From Berkiella sp963803015 (GTDB taxonomy: Bacteria > Pseudomonadota > Gammaproteobacteria > Berkiellales > Berkiellaceae), in NCBI GenBank assembly GCA_963803015.1, contig CAWDKV010000011.1, positions 782,236 through 846,235 on the forward strand: 64,000 bases of DNA, given 5' to 3'. The notes under the pieces are model-generated. The model made no database searches. It was not told the origin of the DNA and saw nothing but the letters and a program-made list of their open reading frames with translations. Made by a program: the position numbers and the translations under genes. How positions within the stretch are numbered: the stretch's first letter is position 1; every line of letters starts with the position of its first letter. This document shows positions 42,946-53,274 of this stretch, piece after piece.

Positions 42946-45900
42946 TTACATGATGTGATGTTCGGGATGCGGGATCAGATTATGATGCATCAATTCTTGA
43001 TTGATATGCTCAACCGACGAAGCGCCAGTATAATGTGTCTCTAAACCAATTGTTTCACTGACATGTAAAGGTGGCAACACTACTTTATTTTCAACAGGAT
43101 GATTTTCAGAAATGCCATGAGAGGGTGCTAAGCTATTGAAATTCAATGTCCCTAATTGATGATCTATATCATGCAAAGTCAGGGTGAGTCGTGGCGGTTC
43201 AGGTTTCAAGCTTGTCCCATCAGCAAAATCATGATGAATTTTTCCCTCGCCATGTTCAAATTTGTGAACCAATACCCAATCAGGTGTAATATGGCCCTTG
43301 TCATGTGGACCTTCACCATTGGGTAAATTTAAGGCATGTGCATTAACTTGCCATGCTCCAAAATGCCTAAAGTCTGCATCGATTAGTTGTTTATTTTCAT
43401 GATTATTTTCAAATGCAACTAATCCTTCTAAGTGTGTATGCGTAATGTTTACATTTACTTGTTTATCTAAACCATCGTCTGCTTGTTTTGGATCCTGCCA
43501 ACCTACTGCATGATGGAAATTATCTGCCATGAGCATCAAAGCCGCCATATTAGCATAGGCATCATCATAAGAGATTAAATTAATTTTTTCATTGTGATTT
43601 ACCCCTAATGTCGGCGCATTCACACTTGAAGGTGTGTTTACTATCGGCGGAGTTGTTGCGGTAGTAATTGCAGGCGCCTGCGTTATAGTATTGCTCACGA
43701 CGAGTGGCGAACTTACTGTAATGGCAGCTGCATGGACAACCACATCATTGTTCACAACGGGTGGGTCGGTTACTGTTATAGCTGCTTGTACATTAGTTGA
43801 ATTAAGTGGACCATCACTATCTGTTGCAAAATAATTCAATACCACTTCTCCAACGAAATTGGCAGCAGGAACAAAGTATATGGTTGCCGTATTACCAGAA
43901 GCAGTAATAGCCGTATTTATCGATACGGGTATAGTTAAGGCTGCATTAGAGTATAAAACCCCTTCTGTGGCAGGTGGTAAAGCGACAATAGAGAAATTAG
44001 CAATAGTATCTCCCACATCCACAACACTACCGGTTAGGGTAATTGGGATAGAAGCGCTATTCTCAGCGCCACTTGTACTGACAGCATTCGCGACAGGCGC
44101 ATCATTGAGACCGGTTATTTTTATCGTATCTGTACTCGTTGCAAAACCACCCTGACCATCACTCACTTGATAGGTGAAACTATCAGTTGCAGTTTGTCCT
44201 GCTGCCAAGTAATTAAAATGTCCATTCGGATTATAATCATAACTACCATTTGCATTGACTGTCAGCAAAGCCCCAGATGCAAGGGTTATTTGCGTTCCGA
44301 CATTCGCAGCGACACCGTTGACTTCTGTCACCGTTAAAACTGCTCCCTTATCTACATCCGTATCATTAAATAACAACCCTGATCCTAGTCCACTGCCTTC
44401 TCCTACAGGAACAGATAGTGTCGTATTTTGATCTGTTGCCCCTATATCTGGATTGGCAACAGGAGGCGTGTCAACGCCTGTTATGGTGATGGTATCTGTC
44501 GCGGTTGCAAAACCACCATGGCCATCACTGACTTGATAGGTGAAACTGTCGGTCGCAGTTTGTCCCACTCCTAAAGAGTCAAAATGTCCATTCGGGTTAT
44601 AATCGTAGCTGCCATTGGCATTAACCGTTAACAAAGCACCTGATGCTAGCGTTATTTGTGTTCCAACATCGGCGATAAGACCATTCACTGCCGAAACTGT
44701 TAAGACATCACCACTATTCACATCCGTATCATTAGCCAGCAACCCTGTTGCTTGAGGCACAGATAAGGCCACAGTCTCAGTTGTCGTTGCTGTATCTGGA
44801 TTGGCTACCGGTGGTGTATCCACCCCTGTTATCGTTATGGTGGCTGTTGAAGTAGAAAAACCACCATGACCATCACTCACTTGATAAGTGAAATTATCCG
44901 TTGCGGTTTTGCCCACTCCTAGTGAATCAAATTCGCCATTTGGATTGTAAACATAACTACCATTTGCATTGACTGTGAGTAATGCGCCTGATGCCAGTGT
45001 TATTTGATTTCCCACACTAGCTGCGACACCATTGACTTCTGATACAGTCAATACCGCCCCATTGTCTATATCGTGATCATTAAATAACAATCCTGAGCCT
45101 AATCCCGACCCTGCCCCTGCTGGCACTGATAATGTCATATTCTCCGCTATTGTCCCTGTATCTGGACTAGCGACAGGAGGCGTATCCACACCCGTTATGG
45201 TGATGGTATCTGTCGCGGTTGCAAAACCACCCTTACCATCACTGACTTGATAAGTGAAACTGTCCGTCCCTGTTTGACCAACCCCTAAAGAGTCAAAATG
45301 TCCATTTGGATTATAAGCGTAACTACCATCTGCATTCACTGTGAGTAAAGCGCCTGATTCCAATGTTATTTGTGTTCCCACACTAGCAACAACACCATTT
45401 ATTGCCGAGACTGTTAAGACAGCACCCGCATCCACATCTGTATCATTACTCAGTAATCCTGCGGGGGCTGTAACAGATAAGCTCCCATTCTCCGCTACGG
45501 TTGCTGTATCTGGATTGGCTACCGGTGGCGTATTCACCCCTGTTATCGTTATGGTGGCTGTTGAAGTAGAAAAACCACCATGACCATCACTCACTTGATA
45601 AGTGAAACTGTCAGCTGCGGTTTGCCCCACACCTAGAGAATCAAATTCCCCATTCGGATTATAAACATAACTGCCATTGGCATTGACCGTGAGCAATGCA
45701 CCCGATGCCAGCGTTATTTGATTTCCCACACTAGCTGCGACACCATTGACTTCCGATACCGTTAAGACATCGCCACTATTTACATCATGGTCATTGAATA
45801 ATAATCCCGAACCTAATCCTGACCCTGCCCCTGCTGGCACCGATAAAATCATATTCTCTGCTGTCACAGCGGTATCTGGATTAGCAACAGGTGGCGTATC

Positions 45901-48900
45901 GACGCCTGTTATGGTGATAGTATCTGTCGCAGTTGCCAAACCACCCTTACCATCACTGACTTGATAAGTGAAACTGTCGGTCGCAGTTTGCCCCACTCCT
46001 AAAGAGTTAAAATGTCCATTCGGATTATAATCGTAACTGCCATCTGCATTGACTGTCAGTAAAGCGCCTGATGCGAGCGTTATTTGAGTCCCGACACTAG
46101 CGGCCACGCCATTGACTGCCGATACCGTTAAGACATCGCCATTATTCACATCTGTATCATTTGCTAGCAATCCTGCAGGTGCAGCGACGGATAAAGTCAT
46201 ATTTTCTGCTATGGTTGCTGTATCTGCATTCGCAACTGGCGGTGTATTGACCCCCGTTATTGTTATGGTTGCTGTAGCGGTAGAGAAACCACCCTGACCA
46301 TCACTCACTTGATAAGTGAAACTGTCAGCTGCTGTTTGCCCCACTCCTAAGCTCGCAAACTCGCCATTCGGATTGTAATCATAACTGCCATTGGCATTGA
46401 CTGTCAGCAATGCGCCTGATGCAAGGGTTATTTGATTTCCCACACTCGCTGCGACACCATTGACTTCTGATACGGTTAATACCGCTCCATTGTCTATATC
46501 ATGATCGTTAAATAATAAGCCTGAGCCTAACCCACTGCCTGCTCCTGCTGGCACCGATAAAATCGCATTAGCAGTGCTCACCGCTGTATCTGGATTAGCA
46601 ACAGGTGGCGTGTCGACGCCTGTTATGGTAATGGTATCAGTTGCGGTTGCAAAACCGCCATGGCCATCGCTGACTTGATAAGTGAAGCTGTCTGTTGCCG
46701 TTTTACCGGCTCCTAGAGAATCAAATGCACCATTCTGATTATAAGCGTAACTGCCATCTGCATTGACTGTCAGTAAAGCGCCTGATGCAAGCGTTATTTG
46801 TGTTCCCACATCAGCTGCAAGACCATTAACTGCTGAGACCGTTAAGACATCGCCATTATTCACATCGGTATCATTGGCTAGCAATCCTGCGGGTGCAGCG
46901 ACGGATAAAGTCATATTTTCTGCTATGGTTGCTGTATCTGCATTCGCAACCGGCGATGTATTGACTCCCGTTATTGTTATGGTTGCTGTAGCAGTAGAGA
47001 AACCACCCTGACCATCACTCACTTGATAGGTGAAACTGTCAGCTGCGGTTTGTCCCACTCCTAAGCTCGCAAACTCTCCATTGGGATTATAATCATAACT
47101 GCCATTGGCATTGACCGTTAACAAAGCACCTGATGCAAGCGTTATTTGCGTTCCCACATCGGCGATGGCGCCATTAACTTCTGATACGGTTAATACCGCT
47201 CCATTGTCTATATCATGATCGTTAAATAATAACCCTGAGCCTAACCCACTGCCTGCTCCTGCTGGCACCGATAATGTCATATTTTCTGCTGTCACCGCTG
47301 TATCTGGATTAGCGACGGGTGGCGTGTCAACGCCCGTTATCGTGATGGTATCGGTAGCAGTTGCATACCCCCCTTTGCCATCGCTTACTTGATAAGTGAA
47401 ACTGTCAACTGCGGTTTGTCCCACTCCTAGAGAATCAAAATGCCCATTTGGATCATAAGCATAACTGCCATTGGCATTGACTGTTAACAAAGCACCTGAA
47501 GCAAGCGTTATTTGTGTTCCCACATCCGCTGCAACACCATTAATTGCCGCGACTGTTAATACTGCTCCTGCAGTTGAATCGCTATCATTAGCAAGCAATC
47601 CTGCTGCTGCAGCTACTGTCAAAATCGTATTCTCAGCTGTCGTCCCTGTATCTGGGTTCGCGGCCAGCTGTGCATCATTGACTCCGATTATCGTGAGAGT
47701 CGCTGTTGCTGTTGCAAAACCACCCTGACCATCACTCACTTGATAAGTGAAACTGTCAGCTGCGGTTTGTCCCACTCCTAAGCTCGCAAACTCGCCATTC
47801 GGATTATAATCATAACTGCCATTGGCATTGACCGTCAGCAAAGCACCTGACGCAAGCGTTATTTGCGTCCCTACATCTGCGACAACCCCATTGATTGCTG
47901 AAACCGTTAAGACATCGCCATTATTCACATCGTGATCATTAGCAAGCAATCCCATTGCTGCAGACACGGATAATGAAGCATTCTGTGCTGTTAATCCTGT
48001 ATCTGCATTGGCAACCGGTGGCGTATTGACACCGGTTATAGTGATGGTATCTGTTGCAGTTGAAAAACCACCATGGCCATCACTGACTTGATAGGTGAAA
48101 CTGTCAGCTGCTGTTTGCCCGACTCCTAATGTCGCAAACTCGCCATTCGGATTGTAATCATAACTGCCATTGGCATTGACTGTCAGTAAAGCGCCTGATG
48201 CAAGCGTTATTTGTGTTCCCACATCAGCTGCAAGACCATTAACTGCTGAGACCGTTAAGACATCGCCATTATTCACATCGGTATCATTGGCTAGCAATCC
48301 TGCGGGTGCAGCGACGGATAAAGTCATATTTTCTGCTATGGTTGCTGTATCTGCATTCGCAACTGGCGGTGTATTGACCCCCGTTATTGTTATGGTTGCT
48401 GTAGCAGTAGAGAAACCACCCTGACCATCACTCACTTGATAAGTGAAACTGTCAGCTGCTGTTTGTCCCACTCCTAAGCTCGCAAACTCTCCATTGGGAT
48501 TATAATCATAACTGCCATTGGCATTGACCGTTAACAAAGCACCTGACGCAAGCGTTATTTGCGTTCCCACACTCGATGCGACACCATTTACTTCTGATAC
48601 GGTTAATACCGCCCCATTGTCTATATCATGATCGTTAAATAATAACCCTGAGCCTAACCCACTGCCTGCTCCTGCTGGCACCGATAAAATCGCATTAGCA
48701 GTGCTCACCGCCATATCTGGATTAGCAACAGGTGGTGTATCGACGCCTGTTATGGTAATCGTATCAGTTGCGGTTGCAAAACCGCCATGGCCATCGCTGA
48801 CTTGATAAGTGAAGCTGTCTGTTGCCGTTTTACCGGCTCCTAGAGAATCAAATGCACCATTCTGATTATAAGCGTAACTGCCATCTGCATTGACTGTCAG

Positions 48901-51900
48901 TAAAGCGCCTGATGCCAGCGTTATTTGTGTTCCCACATCAGCTGCAAGACCATTAACTGCTGAGACTGTTAAGGCATCGCCATTATTAACATCGGTATCA
49001 TTTGCCAGCAACCCAGTTGTTGCAGGCACGGATAAGGCCACATTCTCCACTACGGCTGCTGTATCTGGATTGGCAATAGGTGGCGTATTGACACCTGTTA
49101 TGGTAATGGTATCAGTTGCGGTTGCAAAACCACCATGACCATCACTGACTTGATAGGTGAAACTGTCGGTCGCGGTTTGCCCCACTCCTAGAGAATCAAA
49201 ATGTCCATTTGGATTATAATCGTAACTGCCATTGGCATTGACCGTTAACAAAGCACCTGAGGCAAGCGTTATTTGTGTTCCCACACTCGCTGCGACACCA
49301 TTGACTTCTGATACCGTTAATACGGTCCCACTATCGATATCATGATCATTAAATAATAACCCTGAACCTAATCCCGATCCTGCGCCTGCTGGCACTGATA
49401 AAATCACATTAGCAGCGCTCACGGCTGTATCTGGATTAGCGACGGGTGGCGTATCCACACCGGTTATGGTGATGGTATCTGTAGTTGTTGCAAAACCACC
49501 ATGACCATCACTGACTTGATAAGTGAAGCTGTCTGTTGCCGTTTTACCTGCTCCTAGAGAATCAAATGCACCGTTCTGATCATAAGCGTAACTGCCATCT
49601 GCATTGACCGTGAGTAAAGCGCCTGATGCTAGTGTTATTTGCGTTCCGACACTAGCTGCAATCCCGTTGACTGCAGAAACTGTTAAAACATCACCATTAT
49701 TCACGTCATGATCATTAGCCAGTAATCCTGTTCCTGCGGGCACAGATAGTGTCACATTTTCTGCTACGGTTGCTGTATCTGGATTAGCTATTGGTGCAGC
49801 ATTCACACCATTTATTGTTATAGTGGCTGTTGAAGTCGCAAAACCACCATGACCATCACTCACTTGATAGGTGAAACTATCGGTCGCGCTTTGCCCCACT
49901 CCTAAGCTCGCAAACTGTCCATTCGGGTTATAATCGTAACTGCCATTGGCATTGACCGTTAACAAAGCACCTGACGCAAGCGTTATTTGCGTTCCCACAC
50001 TCGCTGCGACACCATTTACTTCTGATACGGTTAATACTGTTCCATTATCAATATCATGATCATTAAATAATAATCCTGAACCTAATCCGGTGCCGGCTCC
50101 TGCTGGTACCGATAAAATCATATTCTCCGCTGTTACAGCGGTATCTGGGTTGGCTACAGGGGGAGTATCCACACCTGTTATGGTAATAGTATCGGTCGTC
50201 GTTACAAAACCACCGTGACCATCACTGACTTGATAGGTAAAACTATCGGTTGCAGTTTGTCCAACTCCTAGGGTCGCAAACTGCCCATTCGGATTATAAT
50301 CGTAACTACCATTGGCATTCACCATCAATAAAGCGCCTGAAGCCAGCGTTATCACTGTTCCTACATTAGCAGCAAGACCATTCACAGCAGATATCGTTAA
50401 CACATCCCCTGTATCAACATCATGCGCATTAACCAGCAATCCGGTTGCTGCAGGCACAGATAACGACGAATTTTTATCTGTCGTGCCGGTATCTGGATTG
50501 GCTGTCGGCGCATTATTAACGCCAGTTATCGTTATTGTATCTGTAGCGGTTGAAAAACCACCTTGACCATCACTCACTTGAAAGGTGAAACTATCGGTCG
50601 CTGTTTGTCCCACTCCTAGAGAATCAAAATGTCCATTTGGATTATAATCATAACTGCCATTGGCATTGACCGTTAACAAAGCACCTGAAGCAAGTGTTAT
50701 TTGCGTCCCCACATTGGCTGCAACGCCATTGACTTCCGATATGGTTAATACACTACCATTATCAACATCCGTTGCTTTAAATAATAATCCTGATCCCAAG
50801 CCTGAACCTTCACCTACAGGCACCGACAATGTCGCATTCTCAGCGACCACCCCCGTATCTGAATGTGCAACTGGCGCATCATTGAGACCTGTAATAGTAA
50901 AGGTAACTGTAGATTTGCTCATTAATCCTTCTGCGTCAGCCATGGTATAGCTAATTGTTTCCGTTCCTGTTTGCCCCTGTGCGAGAAAATTCCAATGTCC
51001 GTTGGGATTATAAGAGAGCGAGCCATCAGCATTGACTGTGAGTAAGGCTCCTGAAGGGAGCACGATTTGTTCGCCAACATTAACTGCCAATCCATTCACA
51101 GATATAACTTTATCGATATCTCCAGCGCTTGGCAGAACATCATTTGCTAAAACGCCGCCACTCGCAGCGACTGTTAATACCGTATTTTGATCCGTCGTAT
51201 AAGCATCATTATGTGATACTGGCGGTTGATTAAGTTCAACTGCGACATTTAAAATTGCATTGGCAATACTGCCATCACTATCTACTAATTGAATAGTAAT
51301 AGTATCTACCACTGATCCTAAGTTATCAGGCACTGGTATAGTTTTAGCAGGATTAATCGTATAGATATAATCACCAATGTTATGACCACCTTGGGCGACA
51401 GTCCATACTTCAATTGTACCGTAAGTCGTGTCAACCGTAATAATCCCACCTACACTTGCTTTACCATTAACAAGACTAATCACACCACCATCTGCACCAA
51501 AAGTGTCACCCGTCAATAAATTTCCTGTAAAAACTTGGCCACTAACGAAAAAGGCTGTTTCATTTGCACTGCCAATTTCATTCACGGCAATAGGATGGTC
51601 ATCTGCTATAACAATAGAAAAAGTTCCGGTTGCTTGGTTATGATTGTTATCTGTAATCTGATAAGTGAAAACTAGCGTGGTGGGTTGATTGTCAACATTT
51701 GTGAACGGATGCACTAGCGTGTAAGTATACGTGCCCGTTGCTCTATCAAGCACTAATTTGTTACCCACGGCATCTGTTACTGTGATAGTTGTAGCCCCTA
51801 CTACAGTGGTTCCTCCTGCTAAGGTAACATCGCTTATGGTTCCACCATTGGCATCAATATAACTTGGATTAGAAGCAGTCGGCGAGGTGAGCACGCTTCC

Positions 51901-52944
51901 AGTTAATACATCTGGTACTAATTTATCGTTTGAACCTATGTTTTGTATATCTGCTTCTGCCATTGCAACAGGAGCAAAATTACCGGCAACCGGTGTGTCA
52001 TCTTTAACCATGAAAAATAATTCACCGACATTCGTTTGATTTTCAGCATTTGTTATTGCATAGACAAACCGATACATAAAATATCTAGATCCATTAATTT
52101 CAGTGATATAAGCTGCTGGGAAACTTGATATTAAAGTTGGATCCGAGACCGTAAAGACATAATCGCCTACAGAATGACCATCAATGTTTGCCGTGTAAAA
52201 GACTAGCGTATTTCCTTGTGGTGTGGTTAAGGTTACCTCTCCTGAAACCCTGCTTTCCGAAGAACCTGCACTGATAGGCTCTGCAAAATAAGCACTGATG
52301 ACTACGCCACCAGGAGTATTAAAAGAAGCGCCTTGATTAAAAACATTGCCTGTAGCAGTAAAGAACGGAGGGGCGAAGTCAAGTGTTTTAGAATCGATAC
52401 CTGTCACTACAATATCTGGTGTAATCGGTGTTGTATCCGTAGGGTTAGGTGAGGGTTTGGGGGGCGCTGTAACAGAACTGACGGTAACTGTTTGAACCGC
52501 TTGCGGTGGCAATCCGACTGAAGTAACCATTGCTTGCGCAACATTAAAGTAGGTATCTGTAAGAGTCGCAACCGTAACTGCCGCGTCAAGAACAGCACTA
52601 CCTTTCCCGGTATAAGAAAGCGTCACAGCATTAGCTGTACCTTCATCAATTGGAATATTGACGAGTGCTTCTAATTCAAGATTGAGAAAATCAGGCTCAC
52701 CTTCAACATCAGCTGTTGTAGGTAGTAATGCTAAGGTGTCTAGAAATGCATTATCGTCTAATTGAATATACTTAAAGAAGGAATCGATAAAAGCTGTCAA
52801 CATTTGCTCATAAGGCAAAACTGCATTTTCAGAGCTCAAAAAAACCCTATCGAGAACCTCCTGCAATCTTTCAACCATCTCTGCTGATAGATCCGCAGTC
52901 TCGGCAACCTTGGGAACAAACTTTATTACGGTTTGATTATCCAT
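42946..52944 (-). CDS. Giant tandem-repeat (cadherin/VCBS-like) surface adhesin, probable type I secreted
   Basis: This 3332-residue protein has no classical signal peptide. The N-terminal about 170 residues are unique (VERLQEVLDRVFLSSENAV). Then come long-range Ig/cadherin-like strands and about 20 tandem units of about 112-122 residues. Each unit has the pattern PPVANPDT - LANDxD - LTVSxVNG - VGTQITLASGALLTVNANGS - YDYNPNG - DSFTYQVSDG - TITITG, i.e. the VCBS/tandem-95 type found in BapA- and LapA-like adhesins. Long and short units alternate. The C-terminal about 300 residues match the other adhesin at 62278-64000, but the Ca2+-loops are eroded. The conserved tail ending PEHHIM is the likely type I secretion signal. 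No ABC/MFP secretion genes are in the window. GAGAGG precedes ATG. Confidence 0.88.
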   Translation of the reverse strand: MDNQTVIKFVPKVAETADLSAEMVERLQEVLDRVFLSSENAVLPYEQMLTAFIDSFFKYIQLDDNAFLDTLALLPTTADVEGEPDFLNLELEALVNIPIDEGTANAVTLSYTGKGSAVLDAAVTVATLTDTYFNVAQAMVTSVGLPPQAVQTVTVSSVTAPPKPSPNPTDTTPITPDIVVTGIDSKTLDFAPPFFTATGNVFNQGASFNTPGGVVISAYFAEPISAGSSESRVSGEVTLTTPQGNTLVFYTANIDGHSVGDYVFTVSDPTLISSFPAAYITEINGSRYFMYRFVYAITNAENQTNVGELFFMVKDDTPVAGNFAPVAMAEADIQNIGSNDKLVPDVLTGSVLTSPTASNPSYIDANGGTISDVTLAGGTTVVGATTITVTDAVGNKLVLDRATGTYTYTLVHPFTNVDNQPTTLVFTYQITDNNHNQATGTFSIVIADDHPIAVNEIGSANETAFFVSGQVFTGNLLTGDTFGADGGVISLVNGKASVGGIITVDTTYGTIEVWTVAQGGHNIGDYIYTINPAKTIPVPDNLGSVVDTITIQLVDSDGSIANAILNVAVELNQPPVSHNDAYTTDQNTVLTVAASGGVLANDVLPSAGDIDKVISVNGLAVNVGEQIVLPSGALLTVNADGSLSYNPNGHWNFLAQGQTGTETISYTMADAEGLMSKSTVTFTITGLNDAPVAHSDTGVVAENATLSVPVGEGSGLGSGLLFKATDVDNGSVLTISEVNGVAANVGTQITLASGALLTVNANGSYDYNPNGHFDSLGVGQTATDSFTFQVSDGQGGFSTATDTITITGVNNAPTANPDTGTTDKNSSLSVPAATGLLVNAHDVDTGDVLTISAVNGLAANVGTVITLASGALLMVNANGSYDYNPNGQFATLGVGQTATDSFTYQVSDGHGGFVTTTDTITITGVDTPPVANPDTAVTAENMILSVPAGAGTGLGSGLLFNDHDIDNGTVLTVSEVNGVAASVGTQITLASGALLTVNANGSYDYNPNGQFASLGVGQSATDSFTYQVSDGHGGFATSTATITINGVNAAPIANPDTATVAENVTLSVPAGTGLLANDHDVNNGDVLTVSAVNGIAASVGTQITLASGALLTVNADGSYAYDQNGAFDSLGAGKTATDSFTYQVSDGHGGFATTTDTITITGVDTPPVANPDTAVSAANVILSVPAGAGSGLGSGLLFNDHDIDSGTVLTVSEVNGVAASVGTQITLASGALLTVNANGSYDYNPNGHFDSLGVGQTATDSFTYQVSDGHGGFATATDTITITGVNTPPIANPDTAAVVENVALSVPATTGLLANDTDVNNGDALTVSAVNGLAADVGTQITLASGALLTVNADGSYAYNQNGAFDSLGAGKTATDSFTYQVSDGHGGFATATDTITITGVDTPPVANPDMAVSTANAILSVPAGAGSGLGSGLLFNDHDIDNGAVLTVSEVNGVASSVGTQITLASGALLTVNANGSYDYNPNGEFASLGVGQTAADSFTYQVSDGQGGFSTATATITITGVNTPPVANADTATIAENMTLSVAAPAGLLANDTDVNNGDVLTVSAVNGLAADVGTQITLASGALLTVNANGSYDYNPNGEFATLGVGQTAADSFTYQVSDGHGGFSTATDTITITGVNTPPVANADTGLTAQNASLSVSAAMGLLANDHDVNNGDVLTVSAINGVVADVGTQITLASGALLTVNANGSYDYNPNGEFASLGVGQTAADSFTYQVSDGQGGFATATATLTIIGVNDAQLAANPDTGTTAENTILTVAAAAGLLANDSDSTAGAVLTVAAINGVAADVGTQITLASGALLTVNANGSYAYDPNGHFDSLGVGQTAVDSFTYQVSDGKGGYATATDTITITGVDTPPVANPDTAVTAENMTLSVPAGAGSGLGSGLLFNDHDIDNGAVLTVSEVNGAIADVGTQITLASGALLTVNANGSYDYNPNGEFASLGVGQTAADSFTYQVSDGQGGFSTATATITITGVNTSPVANADTATIAENMTLSVAAPAGLLANDTDVNNGDVLTVSAVNGLAADVGTQITLASGALLTVNADGSYAYNQNGAFDSLGAGKTATDSFTYQVSDGHGGFATATDTITITGVDTPPVANPDTAVSTANAILSVPAGAGSGLGSGLLFNDHDIDNGAVLTVSEVNGVAASVGNQITLASGALLTVNANGSYDYNPNGEFASLGVGQTAADSFTYQVSDGQGGFSTATATITITGVNTPPVANADTATIAENMTLSVAAPAGLLANDTDVNNGDVLTVSAVNGVAASVGTQITLASGALLTVNADGSYDYNPNGHFNSLGVGQTATDSFTYQVSDGKGGLATATDTITITGVDTPPVANPDTAVTAENMILSVPAGAGSGLGSGLLFNDHDVNSGDVLTVSEVNGVAASVGNQITLASGALLTVNANGSYVYNPNGEFDSLGVGQTAADSFTYQVSDGHGGFSTSTATITITGVNTPPVANPDTATVAENGSLSVTAPAGLLSNDTDVDAGAVLTVSAINGVVASVGTQITLESGALLTVNADGSYAYNPNGHFDSLGVGQTGTDSFTYQVSDGKGGFATATDTITITGVDTPPVASPDTGTIAENMTLSVPAGAGSGLGSGLLFNDHDIDNGAVLTVSEVNGVAASVGNQITLASGALLTVNANGSYVYNPNGEFDSLGVGKTATDNFTYQVSDGHGGFSTSTATITITGVDTPPVANPDTATTTETVALSVPQATGLLANDTDVNSGDVLTVSAVNGLIADVGTQITLASGALLTVNANGSYDYNPNGHFDSLGVGQTATDSFTYQVSDGHGGFATATDTITITGVDTPPVANPDIGATDQNTTLSVPVGEGSGLGSGLLFNDTDVDKGAVLTVTEVNGVAANVGTQITLASGALLTVNANGSYDYNPNGHFNYLAAGQTATDSFTYQVSDGQGGFATSTDTIKITGLNDAPVANAVSTSGAENSASIPITLTGSVVDVGDTIANFSIVALPPATEGVLYSNAALTIPVSINTAITASGNTATIYFVPAANFVGEVVLNYFATDSDGPLNSTNVQAAITVTDPPVVNNDVVVHAAAITVSSPLVVSNTITQAPAITTATTPPIVNTPSSVNAPTLGVNHNEKINLISYDDAYANMAALMLMADNFHHAVGWQDPKQADDGLDKQVNVNITHTHLEGLVAFENNHENKQLIDADFRHFGAWQVNAHALNLPNGEGPHDKGHITPDWVLVHKFEHGEGKIHHDFADGTSLKPEPPRLTLTLHDIDHQLGTLNFNSLAPSHGISENHPVENKVVLPPLHVSETIGLETHYTGASSVEHINQELMHHNLIPHPEHHIM
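44110..51234 (-). repeat. About 20 tandem adhesin repeats with a two-unit higher-order period
   Basis: Within the adhesin gene, units of about 350 bp are repeated about 20 times with high nucleotide identity. Two types alternate. The long type encodes SVPAGAGSGLGSGLLFNDHD and a SEVNG. The short type encodes a LLANDTDVN and a SAVNG. The repeating block is therefore about 700 bp. The order is kept except for three consecutive short units in the middle. Confidence 0.88.
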
Positions 52945-52969
52945 TTATGCCTCTCTATTAGTATCCACT

Positions 52970-52989
52970 TTACTTGTAAGTACAAGTAA
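52970..52989. promoter_or_regulatory. Perfect palindrome upstream of the giant adhesin
   Basis: TTACTTGTA and TACAAGTAA flank an AG spacer, giving 9-base perfect arms. The site lies 26-45 bases before the adhesin ATG (minus strand). Size and symmetry suit an operator for a dimeric regulator, or an RNA hairpin in the leader. Confidence 0.4.
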
Positions 52990-53274
52990 TTAAGTGTATT
53001 TAATGCTCCTTTAATGATCAGCATACCATACAGTTTGTTGCATAACACTAGAGAAAAAAGGCGTTTTCTGGTTTTTATGACTGCTTTTGAATGATTTTTA
53101 AACCAGCCCATAACCTTGAAAGCAAAAATTGTTTAAGAATAAAAAAATAACAAGACTTATAGTAAAGATTTAAGTATATGTTTATCCAAATACGTGCAAT
53201 TACTCTAAAAATTAGATTTATACCTTTTAGGTTTCTCGCCACTCACCTTTACCCTAAAGGCAATTAAAGAGGAT
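52990..53274. other. Intergenic region upstream of the adhesin
   Basis: This AT-rich stretch has no gene. Near its far end, CCTTTACCCTAAAGG (53246-53260) is a small palindrome after the stop of the 41-residue-repeat gene. It must contain the adhesin promoter, but no clear -35/-10 pair was identified. Confidence 0.4.

Noticed and set aside
45341..51643. Series of 60-96 codon plus-strand frames across the adhesin
   Set aside because: They recur with the adhesin repeat period and are antisense shadows of it.
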